Below, piece by piece: positions 59,373-64,000 of a stretch of DNA of 64,000 bases. Each line of letters starts with the position of its first letter. Position 1 is the stretch's first letter. A program made the translations under genes and the position numbers. The DNA lies in contig VICG01000004.1 in NCBI GenBank assembly GCA_008692225.1, positions 1,488,501-1,552,500 of the forward strand, in the 5' to 3' direction. Origin of the DNA: Monilinia fructicola. Its lineage: Eukaryota > Ascomycota > Leotiomycetes > Helotiales > Sclerotiniaceae. Under the pieces are notes generated by a model that saw only the letters and a program-made list of their open reading frames with translations, made no database searches and had not been told where the DNA came from.

Positions 59373-60825
59373 TAGGCGGTTTTGTGGTGGGAATATTGGG
59401 TTCATGTTGTACAGTGTGAGGTGCGAAGAGTGTGTAGAGAGAGTTGTACTAATATGATATGCATATGATGGTGAAGAGATGGATTTGTGGTCTGGGGTTT
59501 GATGAAGAGTGTGTGGAATTTGATGGTGATTGTGTAGGATTTAGATTTTTTGGATTGGAATTGGAGGAAGTGAGATAGACCTTGAGGTGAAGTATTGGTT
59601 ATCATTTCATCGATATGTGTGAGGAGAGAAAATTGAGTGGTGAATTAGGATCAGTGTTTTGAGCTTGATCTCAAATTTCAAATCTGCCGATTTCCAAGGT
59701 CTTGCTTTGAATATATATGTTGCCGCAAATCTATGGGGACTGAATCATTGGAAGGTATTCTGATTAAAATGTTGAAAGTTTAGAAATTAGATACTTGATA
59801 TTTTGGCTTGCGGTATAACTCTCCGGTGCACTGTTTGCTCGGTCTTACGAGATCAAGAGCCGGAGAGCAGCAGGTGCATGATGCAATGCAATCCCGGATT
59901 TTACTGCATTCACCCATCTCTACTACAGTGAATTATGTAGATTGATATATGTTGACCCATCAGAGCAAAGCTATTACCGCTTCTTGGTACTTTGGCCTTC
60001 GAAGAGGGGAGGGAATAGGTAGAGAGAATTGAGAGAGAGAAAACGAGGACGGATGCCATTCATTGGTGGATGGTTATCTGTAATCCATTGCATACATAGG
60101 TAAGGGAGGAAACACTACTTTTCCTGATATCTATGGAAATCCCCCTTCATCAATGCAACTGCAAACTTTTGCTTACACAACACTAGCTGTAGGTAGGCAC
60201 TGCCGTTTTACCTTGGACTTGATGGAAAAGCAAGCACATCCATATGTTTGAACACCTTTTGATCAAGTTGTTGGGCTAGATATATTGATGTTTTCATAGA
60301 AGCCATGATACTACTGACAATCAATCATCTTCTGCGTTTGTCAATCGAACTCATGCATATGGTTGGCAACCTATCAATACTGGCCTTATGAATGCTGTGA
60401 ATCATAATTACGCACGCCCGGGCGTCTTTAGAAACGAAAACAAAAGTAAAGAGGAAATGATTTTTCAACGCGAAATACTGTATGATTCCGAGATTGATAA
60501 TCATCTGTTTTGTATAAGGAGAGTTTTGAAAGAAAGGCGGCGACAACATAACAAACGATCTCTGTACCCAGGTCATGGAAGATATAAGGTTTCATGTTAT
60601 TTATAATAATTAAATTATAAGACCCACCGGTACTTGCATAGAATCTTCATCATATAAGTAATTCAGAGGTTATTTGACTAATAGACGCCACTGAAATATC
60701 CTTCAATTGGCTTATGCGACGTTGTCGCCAGCAGAATAAAAGTGAAGATATACCCGTGGACCTAGTTCTACCTAGTATGTATTCATCATTGTGGGTTGTA
60801 CCGATCTTTTGCTCTTTATTCAAGA

Positions 60826-60850
60826 GGGGGGGGGGGGGGGAAAGGGGGGG
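60826..60850 (+). repeat. poly-G runs (15 G and 7 G)
   Basis: A run of 15 G at 60826-60840 is followed by AAA and a run of 7 G at 60844-60850. Run length is unreliable in most sequencing. Confidence 0.85.
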
Positions 60851-60954
60851 ACTGTATAGCAAGATTAAGACTAACATCATTGTAAATACTAATATTTATA
60901 GAGTATATTTATATATAAAGAGAATTACATTTTAATAATATTATATATTAAGTA

Positions 60955-61034
60955 TAAAATAAAATAAAATAAAATAAAATAAAATAAAATAAAATAAAAT
61001 AAAATAAAATAAAATAAAATAAAATAAAATAAAA
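60955..61034. repeat. TAAAA pentamer microsatellite, 16 units
   Basis: Sixteen perfect TAAAA units (80 bp) lie within a wider AT-rich zone (about 60880-61210). No coding content was found. Confidence 0.9.
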
Positions 61035-61536
61035 CTCTTATTTTCTTAATATTTATTAAAATATTTATAGTATAAAAATATTATATTTTGAATAATATAT
61101 ATATATAATTATATTGAAAATATACTCTCTAGAAAATGTATTTTGAAATATCTACAATACTACTTATTATTATAATCCACTAGTGTAACTACGAGTAATT
61201 ATAATAAATACTAATAGTATAGTACGAAAAACAAAATAGTCCAAAAGTCACCTGCACAGCCCTAATGTATATTAAGATTCTCCTCCCCCACTGTCGCGTC
61301 CTCCAATGATGAAAGTAAGATTTTACCCAAAAAAAAGATTCCACGCGACAAAACAATCTTATTAATTCTATAACATTCAACGAGTCAACCAATTCATATC
61401 ATACCATATCATTCCATATCATATCCATCTAATATCATAACAACTCAAACTCTGTATTATTCAGTCCAATTCACTTCCACCTTCGTCTCCCTTCATCTAC
61501 CTACCTGTCAATAATAATATCTTCGTGAAAGCCATC

Positions 61537-63215
61537 ATGGCAATGATGGAATCTTTCGTCCAACGTTTCAATAGATTAGAAGCACAAAGAGAAACCGGCA
61601 ATGAATTAATCAAGGTAGGTCCACGGGTACCTTTGCCATTCGCTGTCAACACGCGGCCATGAACTCTGTCTTTTTGCGCACAGGAAAGAATTGACTGTGC
61701 TAACTTCAATTCTCCTCAGGACCTTCTAATATATATCGAAACGGTCGAAAATGGTCTGCGAAATGAAAATGATCGTCTCAAAAAAAGAATTGGAAGATGC
61801 ACATCTAGATTTGGATGATTCGAGAAAGTCGAGAAGAGAATTACAAATACATTGGAATTTGACCAGTCAACATTTAGACAGGGCCATCACGGAGAATGCT
61901 ATCTTACAGGTAGGCGGGAATGATTTGATGATTACAGCAATCACTGATGTGTGGTAAAATAGAATCGAAATCCATACATTATAGCCTTAATTGATGCCGA
62001 TGGCATGATTGTCAGTTACACTTCTTCCTCATATCCCGTCCAAGCATTAGCTTATGAGTGTTACATAGTTCAATCAGGATCTCATAAATCAAGGGCTCGA
62101 AGGAGGTAAAAAGGCAGCCAACCTTCTCAGGGCATCTATACTCGAACAATGTAGTGGACCTCAAACGGAGGAGATCGAAATTATGGCAAAAGTTTGTGCC
62201 AATTATATTCCGGGTTATCAAAAGCCTTGATGCGAGATGGAACACTCGAAAGCCTCGAAAAATTCAGAGAATTTACTTTAGGATTTACACAGGGGAAGGC
62301 ACATTTCGATTTTATAGATGTTGGTCATGGGAAAGAGCGAGCAGATTCAAAGATTAAAGGTTCGTATGTTGTTACGATTCGCGGCCAATTGACAATCTAT
62401 CATGGTACTAACTATTGCAAGAATGTATTAGATGGCATTTGAAAAACTGGAACTGCAAACAACTTTTACTTGGTATATCATTTGATAGCGGATACGCACC
62501 ATTTCTCGACGAAGTAATTACACAGGATGATCGAAACCGAATTACAATAATGGAAGGCCCTCCAATAGTCCGCGAATTATCTGCCATCGGTCTTCGTAGT
62601 CTCAAATTCGAACATATTTTCCGTTCCGAGAAATTGACAGACCGCACAACAGAAGCTAGTCCCACATCTGCTCCATCAACTTGGGCAGGTGTCACTTCAA
62701 TCCCCCCTCCTACACCACCAACTGCTGTGCCATCTCCTGCCTTGGGTAGTAAAGCTACTTCAACAGCGATCAAGAAACCAGATGTTACAAGTAATGTATT
62801 TGCTAAACTAGGATGGAATCCCAGACCTAGAGGACTTGATCCCCCAATACATGTCAAGAAAGAAGTACTGGAAGCGGTGAAACGAAGAACAAATAATAAT
62901 AAGCTTTGCAACAACCATTACCTACGAGGGCCCTGTTCTAAAGGGACTGAATGCTGCTTTGAGCACGATCATAAAGCTACAGAGGAGGAGATAAAAGCTA
63001 TTGCTTATTTGACACGTCAAAATCCCTGTGTCAATGGTCAAGACTGCGATAATGATGAATGCATCTATGGGCATCATTGTCCTAGTGTGGTTATTCCAAG
63101 TGTAGGATCCAAAGAGCCTACTTGCATGGCCTTTGCTTGCAAATTCTATAAAGAAGATCATCCACCAGGAACCATAATAAAACACCCCAAAAAAGAGTAC
63201 ATCGAGCGATATTAA
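61537..63215 (+). CDS. CCCH zinc-finger protein with NYN/PIN-like domain
   Basis: The exon model is 61537-61614, 61720-61909, 61963-62010, 62069-62359 and 62422-63215. It starts at the ATG at 61537 (MAMMESFVQRFNRLEAQRE). Exons 1 and 2 encode a coiled coil (RLEAQRE, NDRLKKELEDAHLDLDDS). Exons 3 and 4 begin an acidic nuclease-like domain: IIALIDADGMI, FNQDLINQGLEGGKKAANLL, FIDVGHGKERADSKIK. Exon 5 continues it with LLLGISFDSGYAPFL, then a Pro-rich linker and two CCCH fingers: C-x8-C-x5-C-x3-H from 62907 and C-x5-C-x4-C-x3-H from 63027. This domain order is known in uncharacterised fungal CCCH proteins. The Asp-rich core and CCCH fingers recall Regnase-type RNases, so RNA binding and turnover is a reasonable inference. 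Intron 4 has a TACTAAC branch sequence. Two one-base lesions disturb the frame: A7 at 61780-61786 (six A restores KKELEDAH) and a missing base near 62197-62205 before GLSKALMRDG. They may be errors or true breaks. Confidence 0.72.
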
Positions 63216-64000
63216 GATATTAAGAACTACCTAGGTAGTCCATTACATTTCCTAGGCTCAATAATCGTTGCAACTTCATCACGTCTTGACTATTGTGGGA
63301 GAGCAAAAGTCCTTGCTCTCTGGAGGGCAGGCTTCTTGATTCGATAATGGCATAATATTCTCTGTGCACAAACCAAAAGTTATAATTTAGACTCAAAGAG
63401 TCGATTTCTAATTGGAGGACTGGATATGATGGATGTTTAACTTGATTTAGTGATGGATGGAAACGAGATTATTTATTGCTGTCGCATTCTAACTCCTCTC
63501 TAATACGATTTATGGTGGTCTTTTGAAGCTAGAGCTGGAGGTTATCTAATACTGCTATATCATTCTACACTGAGTTTACATTTATTTAACTGGTGAAAGG
63601 TTTCTCCGAGAAGCACAAACATGGTTCTTGGTCCTTCTAATCTCATCTGAAGAGCTGAGTTAATAAATGTGGTAAAAATTCGTGACATTTCCCAGTCATT
63701 TTTCATACTATCCTATCTTTGCTTATTTCTCTTTTCCTGTGTCCTTGTCTTCTCGTTTTCTGCTCATCCCTGTCCTGTCCTGTACTATCCAATCTATATC
63801 TCCAAGGTCGCACTACTTGTTCTTCGTTTGCTGGAGCAAGACCATATCTTGTTCCATGCTGGGAGGGGATTCGCTAGGAATGTGCATTGATTGGTATGTG
63901 GGATCGTATATGTTCAAGGATCTTGAATGGGTGGATGAGGATTATTGTCTTGTCTTATGAGATGGGATGGATGGGCTGACGATGGTTCTGAGATAGAGAC
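63216..64000. other. 3' region of the CCCH gene, no further gene
   Basis: No motif-bearing frame follows. Overlapping frames at 63669-63960 lie in a pyrimidine-rich stretch and are probably chance. The window ends inside this intergenic sequence. Confidence 0.45.

Larger units (their letters stand above)
58601..61536. other. gene desert, right part, repeat-rich
   Basis: This part is dominated by low-complexity sequence: CATC repeats near 58612-58632, a GAGGGT repeat, an 8-bp TTGGTAGG array, long G runs, and a TAAAA array (each listed separately). No gene can be supported. The last 300 bases are presumed promoter of the CCCH-finger gene. Confidence 0.5.

Noticed and set aside
60388..60606. 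72-codon plus-strand frame
   Set aside because: It is Lys/Arg-rich with no motif, no neighbour support, and lies in an AT-rich repeat zone.

Overview
This window is nuclear DNA of a filamentous ascomycete. Short introns (48-83 bp) with GTATGT/GTAAGT donors and CTAAC-like branch points, Zn2Cys6 factors, an FSH1-type serine hydrolase, a DUF3433-type membrane protein remnant and F-box proteins all fit Pezizomycotina. The protein flavour suggests Leotiomycetes (Helotiales, possibly Sclerotiniaceae); that placement is inference. I saw no bacterial operon structure, tRNA, rRNA or CRISPR array.

Layout. 0-18 kb is a gene graveyard: a cutinase-transcription-factor-like (CTF1-type) Zn2Cys6 relic (+), a small frameshifted membrane protein (-), an F-box relic (+) and a DUF3433-type membrane protein relic (-), followed by a 253-bp MITE with 36-bp terminal inverted repeats and a TA target duplication. 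18-32 kb holds mostly expressed-looking genes: a small hypothetical (-), a cysteine-rich single-pass surface protein with an eroded N-terminus (+), a small basic protein (+), an FSH1-family serine hydrolase (+, 2 exons), a conserved 780-aa membrane-anchored protein (-, 2 exons) and a 890-aa His/Gly/Ala-rich repeat protein (-, 2 exons). 34.8-37.1 kb is a Zn2Cys6 factor whose zinc cluster can be rebuilt only with two micro-exons of 13 and 10 nt. 41.9-43.7 kb is an F-box/LRR-like gene (-) interrupted by three one-base homopolymer insertions. 45.7-46.5 kb is an intact, intronless PaiB-type FMN-binding-fold protein (+). 48.3-50.0 kb holds a small membrane protein (-) and a C2H2 zinc-finger factor (-). 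About 50-61.5 kb is a gene desert with an inverted repeat, a G-quadruplex-type repeat and several microsatellites. 61.5-63.2 kb is a CCCH zinc-finger protein with an N-terminal coiled coil and an NYN/PIN-like acidic domain, carrying two one-base frameshifts.

I see no single pathway that joins these genes; there is no secondary-metabolite backbone enzyme next to the FSH1-like hydrolase. The themes that do run through the window are transcription and RNA regulators (two full-length-looking zinc-finger factors, one relic factor, one CCCH protein), F-box proteins, and many single-base frameshifts. Some frameshifts sit in 6-7 nt homopolymers inside otherwise well-kept reading frames and may be sequence errors. 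Others lie in clearly decayed genes.

The best candidates for something new are the micro-exon-encoded zinc cluster, the nuclease-like/CCCH fusion, and the histidine-rich glycine-zipper-like repeat protein.
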